37,231 bases of DNA from Fibrobacter sp. (GCA_017503015.1 JAFVTX010000007.1:1-37231), one strand, 5' to 3'. Counted from the stretch's first letter, positions 24,823 through 32,125 are shown. Program-made: numbers and translations. The notes: generated by a model from the sequence alone, not told the origin.

Positions 24823-25800
24823 ATGAAATTGGCTAACCTATTCCAAAAATTTGAAGAACTAAGAAACTCTATAGTAGAAGTTGCAGATGCTTATAAGGTA
24901 GCGCCAGTTTCAAAAAATAATGGACATAAATTAGGGTGTTCTGAAAATGGCTCTCCCGTTTTTTTCATTGAATGCTCGGATGCTCCAAATGTAGCAAACA
25001 TACATCTTCGAATTATTGACGTACTTTTTAACCAAAAATGCAATCTTTCTGTAAATAACAAACTGATTGCCGATAAAAAATATTGTATGGTTATAATGAA
25101 GGATTCAGAAGATGATTTAATAAAATATTTTCTTGATGTGATTGCCCTCATTCTAGAACAACTTCCGAAACAACCGACAACGAGGCAGTTGGCAATAGAA
25201 CTCGCTAAAATAACACGTTTGTTTACAAATATCCCGACAATATCTGCCGAAACAATTCAAGGACTGTGGGCAGAAATGCTTCTAATTGAACAATCAAGTA
25301 ATCCTGATTATTTGATAAAGTCTTGGCATATTAGCCCAATGGATAAATACGATTTTAATGATGGTTCCGATAAAATAGAGGTTAAGTCAACAACCAAACA
25401 GATTCGTTCGCATCTGTTCGCTATAGAGCAGTTGAATCCAAATATAAAGTCTCAGTTAATTATAGCCTCGATTCAGATGACAAAAACTGGAGCCGGATGT
25501 TCTTTGTTTGATTTAGAAGAAAAAATCATAAATAAGATAAAAGATAGAGATTCTGCAATCAGATTAAAAGAGGTGATCGTTTCTACGATTGGAACGCATT
25601 TAAGCGAAATTAGCTCCATATGCTATGATTATATGCAATCTGTAGATTCACTTAAATTTTATGATTACAAAGATGTTCCCTCGATTTCGCCGGATTGCAT
25701 TCCACAAGGTGTGTCTAATGTGCATTTTTCAGTAGATTTTTCAAATGTTATAGATGTTGAACGAAATTCGATGAAAGGCTTGCTACATGGGAGTTTGTGA
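24823..25800 (+). CDS. PD-(D/E)XK motif protein (DUF4420 type), probable restriction nuclease
   Basis: 325 aa. GLWAEMLLIE (Glu151), YDFND (Asp177/Asp180) and KIEVKST (Glu186, Lys188) form the E...D...ExK core of a PD-(D/E)XK nuclease, in the arrangement of the DUF4420 family, which is typically next to Z1 helicases and MORC/MutL ATPases. The N-terminal ~130 residues are beta-rich, then helical. It would be the cutting subunit acting on unmodified or aberrantly modified DNA; that is inference from the family. The stop overlaps the region before the next gene, whose likely ATG is 2 nt downstream. Confidence 0.83.
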   Translation: MKLANLFQKFEELRNSIVEVADAYKVAPVSKNNGHKLGCSENGSPVFFIECSDAPNVANIHLRIIDVLFNQKCNLSVNNKLIADKKYCMVIMKDSEDDLIKYFLDVIALILEQLPKQPTTRQLAIELAKITRLFTNIPTISAETIQGLWAEMLLIEQSSNPDYLIKSWHISPMDKYDFNDGSDKIEVKSTTKQIRSHLFAIEQLNPNIKSQLIIASIQMTKTGAGCSLFDLEEKIINKIKDRDSAIRLKEVIVSTIGTHLSEISSICYDYMQSVDSLKFYDYKDVPSISPDCIPQGVSNVHFSVDFSNVIDVERNSMKGLLHGSL

Positions 25801-25802
25801 TT

Positions 25803-26519
25803 ATGACTAAATATCCTAAAAGCAAAGAATTGATTGACATTTTTATATCTGCATTGAACGAAAGTTTTTCGTCTATAGAAAAAACAGAAGTTCTTCGTTT
25901 TGAGTTTAATGGTTTAAAATATGTAGCTTGTTTCAAATGTGTGAGCTATGCTGGAACGCCCTATCCTTTGAATACTACGCGAGCTCAACTTCCTCAGCGA
26001 GAAGAATTTGAAAAAATAGAAGCCGATGAAAGATTTCTGTTTATAGGATATGATGTTGGCAACGATGTTTTTGTTTGTTGGGACCCAATAAAAGCGAAGT
26101 CAAGACTGAACAAAAAAACGTATGTATCGTTTTTCTGTCGACAAAATATTCAAGATTCTGTTACTGCAGGAAATGTCGTTGAGGCTCGCTTGACAAATGG
26201 TGATGTGTATGTACTTTTCAAAAGGTGCGATATTCCGCGATTCTTTGAAATGATTGAAATTCACTTTCCCAATTTACTCGAAGTTGAAAATAACAAGGAT
26301 GAAAGTGACGAAGATGTTTCCAATTCTGAAATTGAAGGCAGGTTAGGAAATGTTAATGATGATGAAATGGTAAAAGCTCTCGTTGATGAAATGCTAGTTG
26401 CACAAAAAAGTCATTTGACAATTGTGTCGGAATGTTCCAATGCTTTTGGATCGGCTTATCCTGGAATGTTGTTTAAGGAATGGAACGATATTGTCAAAAA
26501 GTATTGTTTGTCAAAATAG
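25803..26519 (+). CDS. Unrecognised last gene of the defence-like operon
   Basis: 238 aa from ATG 25803 (GGGAG nine bases upstream); GTG at 25797 overlapping the previous stop is possible. No family was recognised. An N-terminal alpha/beta region (~1-155) has conserved-looking blocks: YPLNTTRAQLPQREEFEKI, FLFIGYDVGNDVFVCWDP and NKKTYVSFFCRQN, which suggest a compact nucleic-acid or modified-base reader fold; that is a guess. An acidic linker (NNKDESDEDVSNSEIE) leads to a ~65-residue helical tail. In MZA-type operons a much larger AIPR protein would be expected; this one lacks AIPR length. AT-rich like the rest of the operon. Confidence 0.75.
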   Translation: MTKYPKSKELIDIFISALNESFSSIEKTEVLRFEFNGLKYVACFKCVSYAGTPYPLNTTRAQLPQREEFEKIEADERFLFIGYDVGNDVFVCWDPIKAKSRLNKKTYVSFFCRQNIQDSVTAGNVVEARLTNGDVYVLFKRCDIPRFFEMIEIHFPNLLEVENNKDESDEDVSNSEIEGRLGNVNDDEMVKALVDEMLVAQKSHLTIVSECSNAFGSAYPGMLFKEWNDIVKKYCLSK

Positions 26520-26639
26520 CATTTGGGTACTGAAGTTCACAAAATTCACTGCATTCTCCTCGACATGAAATCCGTCATGCGGAACTACGCAAACAACCCC
26601 GCTGCGCAAAACGAACTTGCAGAACTAATTCCTCATTAG
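26520..26639 (+). pseudogene. Probable C-terminal gene remnant after the operon
   Basis: Directly after the TAG at 26517-26519, in the same frame, 39 sense codons run to the TAG at 26637-26639. They include KIHCILLDMKSVMRNYAN and NELAELIPH, with GC-richer codons like core genes here rather than the AT-rich operon. It has no start of its own apart from an internal ATG. Best read as the tail of a chromosomal or mobile gene left at the operon edge; the family is unknown. Confidence 0.4.
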
Positions 26640-26666
26640 AAAATTTCTTTTTTTTTCAAAAAAATA

Positions 26667-26698
26667 TTGACTAATATATAGCAAATATGCTATATTTA
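26667..26698 (+). promoter_or_regulatory. Promoter and palindromic operator of the toxin-antitoxin pair
   Basis: TTGACT (26667-26672), 18-nt spacer, then TATATT (26691-26696). The inverted repeat ATATAGCA-AATA-TGCTATAT (26676-26695) fills the spacer and covers most of the -10 box, as expected for autorepression by an antitoxin. The toxin ATG follows only 4 nt after TATATTTA, so the mRNA may be leaderless. Confidence 0.7.
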
Positions 26699-26702
26699 GT
26701 AT

Positions 26703-27125
26703 ATGAAGTTCAAGTTCTTTCCGAATGTGCAATTTTTTGAGACAGAAAAAGCAGAACCCAAAGACGAAGTAGGAGATGTCGGCAAAGAAATAAAGGATTT
26801 GTCCAGGCACCGCCCCGACCTATATCTACGGGTCAAGAGTTTTCTGAAGGTCCTTTCTGCTGTTATGGATTTGTCGCCTTTTTTGCTGAATGAACAAATT
26901 TACAAGTTTCCGAAGGAATATGATGGCTTGTACGAGATGCGAATTCCAAAGCAGGCGAAAGGCGGAGTTTTTAGAATATATTTCTGTACGGCAATAAACG
27001 AAATCAGCACGCTCATTTTGTTATGCGCGGAATTGAAACACAAAAAGGAACCGATGAAACTCGGGACAGCATTTGCAAAACTGAAGCAATACAGAGAACT
27101 TGTCAAACAGGGAGTTATGCAATGA
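26703..27125 (+). CDS. HigB/RelE-like toxin (Gp49-like family)
   Basis: 140 aa. The C-terminal ~90 residues (LYEMRIPKQAKGGVFRIYF, LILLCAELKHKKEP, AFAKLKQYRELVKQG) match the phage-derived Gp49-like/HigB branch of RelE-type toxins, ribosome-dependent mRNA interferases in this family. The N-terminal ~45 residues are an acidic and basic extension. The toxin gene comes first and overlaps the antitoxin start by 4 nt (ATGA), the usual HigBA order. No ribosome-binding site is seen. Two genes of this kind beside a restriction-like operon suggest a stabilisation module or an independent defence element. Confidence 0.85.
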   Translation: MKFKFFPNVQFFETEKAEPKDEVGDVGKEIKDLSRHRPDLYLRVKSFLKVLSAVMDLSPFLLNEQIYKFPKEYDGLYEMRIPKQAKGGVFRIYFCTAINEISTLILLCAELKHKKEPMKLGTAFAKLKQYRELVKQGVMQ

Positions 27126-27616
27126 AAAAGAATCAAGTCATCGATTTTATGTCTTCGCTCGAAAAAGAAGACGATGGTCTGGATTTGTACTCCAAGACAT
27201 ACGAGGCGCTGTCGGCCTTCCTGACGGATTTTGATTTCCTGAAAGATTCCTTGGGGCTCACGCAGCAAGATGTCGCCGACAAGATGGGCACGACGCAAAG
27301 CGCTATCTCGCGTATTGCATCCTTGAAAACGAACCCTTCGTACAAGCAGTTGCTGAAGATGTCGGAGGCCGTCGGTGGCGAACTGTACATAACTCCAATG
27401 AAGAGCATGACCGTCCAAGTTCCTTACGACTTGCAAGAAACAGTACGAAAGTTGGCGACCGAGGCCGGCTCAAGTCCTAACGATTTTCTTACAAGCATTC
27501 TGCGCAACGCAATAGAACTAGAACGCGCGAACTACATGAACAAAACGCTGGCCTTGAACTGCGTTGGCGAACGCAAGGTCGCATATAGGGCAAAAAAGAA
27601 GAACTCGCGGGGTTGA
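27122..27616 (+). CDS. XRE-family antitoxin (HigA-like)
   Basis: 164 aa from the ATG at 27122; a longer frame opening at 27023 overlaps the toxin and is rejected. Helix-turn-helix at about residues 40-70: LGLTQQDVADKMGTTQSAISRI. The C-terminal part (VQVPYDLQETVRKLATEAGSSPNDFLTSILRNAIE) looks like a ribbon-helix-helix or Arc-like segment, an unusual second DNA-binding-like module for a HigA protein. It should bind the palindrome at 26676-26695 and neutralise the toxin; that is inference from the gene order. Confidence 0.85.
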   Translation: MKKNQVIDFMSSLEKEDDGLDLYSKTYEALSAFLTDFDFLKDSLGLTQQDVADKMGTTQSAISRIASLKTNPSYKQLLKMSEAVGGELYITPMKSMTVQVPYDLQETVRKLATEAGSSPNDFLTSILRNAIELERANYMNKTLALNCVGERKVAYRAKKKNSRG

Positions 27617-27715
27617 CAGCATTGTGATTCTGAAATTCAATGTACGCGTCCCGTGTCTTTTGACAAGGATTCCAACCGTATCCTTTTCGTCATGATGCAG
27701 TAGAAAACAGGCGAC

Positions 27716-27745
27716 GGGCAAAAAAGTTTTTGCCCCGCTTTTTCT
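27716..27745 (+). terminator. Hairpin after the toxin-antitoxin pair
   Basis: GGGCAAAAA (27716-27724) / TTTTTGCCC (27728-27736), triloop AAG, followed by CGCTTTTTC. Its T-rich end merges with the promoter-like element of the next gene. Confidence 0.55.
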
Positions 27746-27753
27746 AACTTTTT
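27746..27753 (+). promoter_or_regulatory. Promoter-like element just before the M23 peptidase start
   Basis: TTTTTCTAACTTTTTT; TAACTTTT ends 3 nt before the ATG at 27757. Same T-tract-CTAACTTT string as upstream of tpiA. Confidence 0.4.
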
Positions 27754-27756
27754 TAC

Positions 27757-29577
27757 ATGCGCTTATCCAAGAACATTTTCCAAGCCCTGTGCCTTGCGGG
27801 CGCCACTTCTGCAAGCCTCGCTACTGCCGCAGAGCCCGTCTATTCCCCCTTCCAGAAAGACGCCTACCTCACCTCCTCCTTCGGCGAGAACCGCGGCACC
27901 CGCTACCACGCCGGCGTGGACTACTCCACCCTTATGGAAGAGGGCTGGGTCGTCTACGCTCCCGAAAACGGCAAGGTCGAAGAAATCCGGGTCTCCCCCT
28001 TCTTTTACGGCAAGGTGATGTTCTTCAAGGGCGAAAGCGGCAAGACCTGGGTCTTTGCCCACCAGAGCAGTTTCGGCAAGCTGGACAGCCTCTATATCGC
28101 AGAGCAGTTCAGCAAAAAGAGCAACAACGTCACCCTGAAACCGAACGCTCCCTACAAGAAGGGCGACACCCTGACATTTTCCGGTAGTACCGGCATCGGT
28201 AACCCCCACCTGCACCTGGAAATCCGCCAGGGCAAGAACAACGTGATTTCTCCCTGCAGAAACGGAGTCTATTGCGGCGACACCCTGGACCCGCAAATTT
28301 TCGGCATGGCCGTGTGGCAAAAAGACGACATGACCGTCACCGGCCCGGAGGCCCTGGACAAGGGTTGTGTGGAATACCCCGGCTGGAAAAAGGAAAAGGC
28401 CTACCTGGCGATAAAAATTGCCGACTACAGCCGCCACCCCAAGGAGAATCCCATGTCTATCCGCAGGCTCACCCTGTGGGAGGGCAAAAAGAAGGCCTAC
28501 GAAAAAATCCAGGACACCCTGACCTACGGCAACATGCTGAAAATCCGAACGGAACTGCTGTGGGCCGAAGAGGCGGACACCGCCGGGGACTGGCACTTTG
28601 TAGATGCCGCCCTGAAGGCTGGCTCCAAGTACCGAGTAGAAGTAGAAGACATGGTGGGCCGAAAAACTTCACGGGAATTCACCTTCCAGGATTCCTGTGT
28701 GGCTAACTCCCCCATATTGCAAAAGCAGGTGCAGGAATCTCCCCTGTACAGTTTCATGAGCCGAAGCATGCTGGACCTCGCCCTCTGCGACAAGGGCCAA
28801 AAGTTCTCGGTGATGGACAGCTCCAAGAACATCCTCGACGAGGACCTGTGCAAAGCGTTCCCCCACCGGGGAACCACTCTCGGGAAAATCGTCCAGAAGT
28901 TCCCCAAGGCCAGGTTCATCGGGCATAAGGCAGGGACCATCGCCATGCACGCCGTGCACCAAAACGAAAAGACCGTGCAGTGGAACACGACCCTGGACAG
29001 CATCGCCATTTCCCAGAAGATTACCAAGCTCCGCAGCGCCTTCGGTAACGAAACCCAGGTGCTGGCCGTCACCAAGACCCACACCGACAGCCTGGATTTT
29101 TACGAGTTCCACCCCAAGGGTCTCCACTTTACGGGCAGCTGGGAAGTCTGCCTGGACCCCGGCAAGGAATCCGCACCGCTCTACTGGCTGGGCGAGACCA
29201 GCCGCCGCTGGTTTATCTTTAGCAAGCAGGAGGGCACAAGCAAGCGCTGCGCCCAGGTGAACGAACTCCGGGACCTTGCAAACATCCTGAACAAGACCGC
29301 ACCCACCCTGGGCACGCCCTACTGGGGCAAGTCCTTTATCTTGGGCAAGGAACAGGACGTGCTGCGCATCCCGACCCTGTTCCGCTACGACGGATTCGAG
29401 AACGGCAACTCCATACAGACCACCGTGAACGGCAACTGGATTCCTACCGAATACGATTCCGAACCCCGTGAAATCGTGCTGGACGGGCGCCGCCTCAAAA
29501 AAGGTGACAAGCTCCACATCCAGCTGGAAGACGAAGCCCACAACAAGGCCGAGTTCGACGTGGTAGTGCCGAGGTAG
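27757..29577 (+). CDS. Exported M23-family metallopeptidase
   Basis: 606 aa with signal peptide (MRLSKNIFQALCLAGATSA, cleavage near AAEP). The LytM/M23 core is complete: RYHAGVDYS (His51, Asp55), FAHQ (His102) and HLHLE (His151, His153), so zinc-dependent cleavage of peptidoglycan cross-bridges is likely in the periplasm. The ~430 residues after the peptidase domain are unusual in length; the part at ~220-310 looks like an Ig-type beta domain and the rest is unrecognised. No Shine-Dalgarno precedes the ATG and a promoter-like motif lies 3 nt upstream. A heptad repeat begins at the stop codon. Confidence 0.88.
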   Translation: MRLSKNIFQALCLAGATSASLATAAEPVYSPFQKDAYLTSSFGENRGTRYHAGVDYSTLMEEGWVVYAPENGKVEEIRVSPFFYGKVMFFKGESGKTWVFAHQSSFGKLDSLYIAEQFSKKSNNVTLKPNAPYKKGDTLTFSGSTGIGNPHLHLEIRQGKNNVISPCRNGVYCGDTLDPQIFGMAVWQKDDMTVTGPEALDKGCVEYPGWKKEKAYLAIKIADYSRHPKENPMSIRRLTLWEGKKKAYEKIQDTLTYGNMLKIRTELLWAEEADTAGDWHFVDAALKAGSKYRVEVEDMVGRKTSREFTFQDSCVANSPILQKQVQESPLYSFMSRSMLDLALCDKGQKFSVMDSSKNILDEDLCKAFPHRGTTLGKIVQKFPKARFIGHKAGTIAMHAVHQNEKTVQWNTTLDSIAISQKITKLRSAFGNETQVLAVTKTHTDSLDFYEFHPKGLHFTGSWEVCLDPGKESAPLYWLGETSRRWFIFSKQEGTSKRCAQVNELRDLANILNKTAPTLGTPYWGKSFILGKEQDVLRIPTLFRYDGFENGNSIQTTVNGNWIPTEYDSEPREIVLDGRRLKKGDKLHIQLEDEAHNKAEFDVVVPR

Positions 29578-29603
29578 TTGTGAGTTGTGAGTTATGAGGT
29601 AGT
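29576..29603 (+). repeat. Heptanucleotide tandem repeat, AGTTGTG type
   Basis: AGTTGTG, AGTTGTG, AGTTATG, AGGTAGT in register; the first unit overlaps the stop codon of the M23 gene. Very like the GAGTTATG short tandem repeats known from cyanobacterial intergenic DNA. Confidence 0.75.
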
Positions 29604-29624
29604 AGTGCCGCTGGGGACAAGAGG

Positions 29625-29650
29625 TGTCATCCTCACGAAGGTGAGGATCC
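29625..29650 (+). repeat. GTCATCCTCAC hairpin repeat
   Basis: ATCCTCAC-GAAG-GTGAGGAT, 8-bp stem. The stem sequence differs from the CCCCGC members while the GTCATCC frame is kept, so both arms have changed together. Confidence 0.65.
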
Positions 29651-29716
29651 GCTTGCGGAAAAACAGAATAGGTTTTAGAGGCTAGAAAAACAATAAAACG
29701 TCTTCTTTATTTCTAT

Positions 29717-29751
29717 ACTAGTAACTAGAAACTATCAACTAGTAACTACAT
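29717..29751 (+). repeat. Heptanucleotide tandem repeat, ACTAGTA type
   Basis: ACTAGTA, ACTAGAA, ACTATCA, ACTAGTA, ACTACAT in register, ending 9 nt before the next gene's ATG. The last unit contributes TACATTTG, a promoter-like octamer. Confidence 0.8.
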
Positions 29752-29760
29752 TTGCACTTC

Positions 29761-30519
29761 ATGCGTCTCTCGTTTACAAAATTCATCTTCGCAGTGGCCC
29801 TGGCCTGTTCCGGAGCCTTTGCCCAGGAGCTTTGCCCGCATTTCCTTTTGGACAAGGACCTGGTGGTAAACGTAGAAGGCCGGTTCGTAAACGAGGCCAA
29901 GAGCCGCACCAGCATGGACATCCAGTGGCGGCACCATCCGGAGGCCCTGGACACTTTCTACGTGAGTTTCCCAAACGCCAAGCCCTTCCGTTTTATTACC
30001 GCGGGGTCCTACCGCTACATGGAATTCGAGAACCCGAAAATCAAGCGACAGCTGGGGCTGCACCACCTGCGGGAAACCATCGGCAACACCCCCCTCAGGC
30101 TAGACGACCTGGAGCTCCTCGCCAACGGGGCGTTCCTCTGCAAGGACACTACGGAGCAGCCCGCCACCGTCCTCTCGACCGCACTTTCCAACATGTGGTG
30201 GTCCATGTCCGTCAACCGGCTAGAAGAACCGGACAGCGTCTCCATGAGGGGCGCCTACAAAGAAAGCAGGCTTTTTAGAATCGGGCAATGGAAGGACTTT
30301 TCGGGAACGAGGCTTCCGACCTTGATCAAGCTTACAAGCGAAAAATACCGGGGAGATCTCTGGGTGCGTTCCGCCTACACCGCCGAGGCCCTGAAAGAAG
30401 ACCCCATAAAGTCCCGCTACAAGAACGGGTTCAACGGTTTATTCCGAAAAGTTCCGGGAGAGGGGAAACGGAAAATACCCCTCATACTCAAGCTGAACCA
30501 GGAACTCCTGCGCAACTGA
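29761..30519 (+). CDS. Exported hypothetical protein
   Basis: 252 aa; the ATG at 29761 gives the signal peptide MRLSFTKFIFAVALACSGAFAQ, while TTG at 29752 would only add three residues. Not recognised. The mature part is beta-rich with many aromatic and basic residues (MDIQWRHHPEALDTFYVSF, SYRYMEFENPKIKRQL), compatible with a periplasmic or outer-membrane-attached protein. No catalytic motif seen. No ribosome-binding site; TACATTTG ends 6 nt upstream of the ATG, so a leaderless mRNA is possible. Its 3' end overlaps the convergent gene by 81 nt. Confidence 0.78.
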   Translation: MRLSFTKFIFAVALACSGAFAQELCPHFLLDKDLVVNVEGRFVNEAKSRTSMDIQWRHHPEALDTFYVSFPNAKPFRFITAGSYRYMEFENPKIKRQLGLHHLRETIGNTPLRLDDLELLANGAFLCKDTTEQPATVLSTALSNMWWSMSVNRLEEPDSVSMRGAYKESRLFRIGQWKDFSGTRLPTLIKLTSEKYRGDLWVRSAYTAEALKEDPIKSRYKNGFNGLFRKVPGEGKRKIPLILKLNQELLRN

Positions 30520-31407
30520 GCCGTCGTAGAACCTGGACTTGTGCCGTTTCCAACCGCCGAACTGCAGCGTGACGCTGTTCAGCCCACTGTTCCAGGACAG
30601 TTGCGGACCAGCCTTGATTATCCCGTAACCCAGGGATTCCTTTTCTACGGAGCCACCCTTGCGCAGATAACCTGTGCGTAGGTAGTTCGTCTCGAAAACG
30701 CCCGCAAAGTATTCGTTGAAGGCCAGGCGACCGTAGAACTGCAATTCCATCAAGAAATCCCTGTTGAATATGGGCATGTTTCGCTTGTAGTCGTAGCTCT
30801 TGGCCTCAAAGTCCGTAGTGATGTCCGACAGCACGTAATGGATGCCAACTCCCAGCAGGGAACCTGCCTTGAAAAAGTATTCCACCGAAGCGCCAAAGTC
30901 GAACAGCTGGGAGTAGTCCCAGGCCGCAGAATCGTTTTGCCGCACATTGTCGGAGATGTAGTCGGCATTCCAGGTTTCCGCAATTTTGCCGGAACCTTCC
31001 ACATCAGATGTCACCATTTCCAGGTTGGAATTGAAGTAGAGGTAGCTCTCGTACATGAACGACACCTCCAGCTGGGGGTTCGTCCTGAGCGGCCTAAGGC
31101 CGAGACCTGCAGTATAACCGCCATAAAAAGGAGATACTTCCAAGGAGGCCGCCATTTTCAGGTAGGTGGGCGTAACGCCCAAGGCATCGCCGTAATTCAA
31201 GCTATCCAGGGGTTCAAGCCAAGTGTAGCGTAGCGAACCTTCGGCCTGGGGCAGCCACTGCCCCCACACGAAGGGGGTGTTGCCCATGAGCCGCCACGAC
31301 AGGTTGGGGCCATACCTGAAGCCGTTCTGGGCACTCTGGTTGAAGTCGCTGGCCAAGGCCGGTGCGGCAAACACCGCAAGCGCCATGAGAAAACGGGCCA
31401 ATGTCAT
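30439..31407 (-). CDS. Outer-membrane beta-barrel-like protein
   Basis: 322 aa from the ATG at 31407, which gives the signal peptide MTLARFLMALAVFAAPALAS; an ATG at 31422 is also possible, and the longer frame to 31548 reads into the divergent promoter region. The mature protein has alternating hydrophobic and aromatic strands throughout (GYTAGLGLRPLRTNPQLEV, LEVSFMYESYLYFNSNLEM, GVFETNYLRTGYL) and a C-terminal strand FLVQLEYEGYFPF, the pattern of a membrane barrel of about 10-14 strands. No specific family recognised. Convergent with the exported hypothetical; the last 81 nt overlap antisense. Confidence 0.75.
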   Translation of the reverse strand: MTLARFLMALAVFAAPALASDFNQSAQNGFRYGPNLSWRLMGNTPFVWGQWLPQAEGSLRYTWLEPLDSLNYGDALGVTPTYLKMAASLEVSPFYGGYTAGLGLRPLRTNPQLEVSFMYESYLYFNSNLEMVTSDVEGSGKIAETWNADYISDNVRQNDSAAWDYSQLFDFGASVEYFFKAGSLLGVGIHYVLSDITTDFEAKSYDYKRNMPIFNRDFLMELQFYGRLAFNEYFAGVFETNYLRTGYLRKGGSVEKESLGYGIIKAGPQLSWNSGLNSVTLQFGGWKRHKSRFYDGSVAQEFLVQLEYEGYFPFPLSRNFSE

Positions 31408-31507
31408 GCGAATCGCAATCATTTCAGCAAAAAAAATAAAAATAATTGCCACTTTTGCTCCACAAATTCTTATTATTAGGGGCAAATAAATCTTTATAGG
31501 AGAATCT

Positions 31508-31948
31508 ATGAAACTCGCACATATTTGCCTCCTGGGGCTCTCCGCCATGCTGTTCTGGAGCTGCGCCAGCCGCTATTCCTCTCCGGTCCTTATCGAACGT
31601 GGCGAGGGCCGCAAGGAATACGAACGTGAATATTTCGCCATCAAGGAAAGCATGGGCATCGACAAGCGCCTGAAAGACGTGTTCAAGCAGGGCTATATCG
31701 AAGAAGGCATGACCAACGACATGGTGAACCTTTTGTGGGGACCTCCTGACCACGAAAAGACCGACGATTCCACCAGCGTGTGGGAATACTACACCCGCGA
31801 AGGGAACCTGATTACCCGCCTTTTCTGGAAGCACCCCGACGAAGCCCGCCTCAAGGGCTACGAAGAGGAATGGATCCTGGTGAAGATCGAGGGCGACCGC
31901 TACGGCGGCTCCCCGGCTCCCACTTCCAGCAAGTCCAGCAACTACTAA
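31508..31948 (+). CDS. BamE/SmpA-like lipoprotein
   Basis: 146 aa. AGGAG stands seven bases before the ATG. Lipobox MLFWSC gives a lipidated Cys19. The segment IEEGMTNDMVNLLWGPPDHEK with VWEYY resembles the BamE/SmpA-type fold (start of helix GMT, then GxP, then WxY), often found in small outer-membrane lipoproteins that assist barrel assembly. The C-terminus is a Ser/Pro-rich tail. Divergent from a barrel-like gene. A BamE role is inference from pattern; many unrelated lipoproteins share this fold. Confidence 0.78.
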   Translation: MKLAHICLLGLSAMLFWSCASRYSSPVLIERGEGRKEYEREYFAIKESMGIDKRLKDVFKQGYIEEGMTNDMVNLLWGPPDHEKTDDSTSVWEYYTREGNLITRLFWKHPDEARLKGYEEEWILVKIEGDRYGGSPAPTSSKSSNY

Positions 31949-31960
31949 TTTGAGCAATCG

Positions 31961-31985
31961 TCCCGGCCTAGAGGCCGGGATTTTT
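31961..31985 (+). terminator. Terminator of the BamE-like gene
   Basis: TCCCGGCC-TAGA-GGCCGGGA, 8-bp stem, followed by TTTTTG. Confidence 0.88.
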
Positions 31986-32003
31986 GCACCCTCCGGCTAT
32001 ATT

Positions 32004-32038
32004 TGTCATGCCCGCCTTGAGCGGGCATCGCCTTTTTT
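32004..32038 (+). terminator. GTCATGCCCGC hairpin repeat with T-run
   Basis: ATGCCCGC-CTTGA-GCGGGCAT (32008-32028), then CGCC and TTTTTT. A member of the GTCATCC hairpin family used as a second terminator. Confidence 0.65.
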
Positions 32039-32083
32039 ACAGCCAAATGCCACGCCGGACTACCCCTTGCGGTCATTTTTTTC

Positions 32084-32091
32084 TAACTTTA
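32084..32091 (+). promoter_or_regulatory. Putative tpiA promoter core
   Basis: TTTTTTTCTAACTTTACG; TAACTTTA fits the TAnnTTTG-type motif. It would give a leader of ~30 nt containing AAGGAG. Confidence 0.45.
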
Positions 32092-32125
32092 CGCCCGTTA
32101 AATTTAAACCCTCCAAGGAGTATCT

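Noticed and set aside
18901-27616. Complete prophage or integrative element
   Set aside because: No integrase, transposase, structural phage gene or flanking att-like repeat was found; only an ORF6N gene and a toxin-antitoxin pair hint at mobility.
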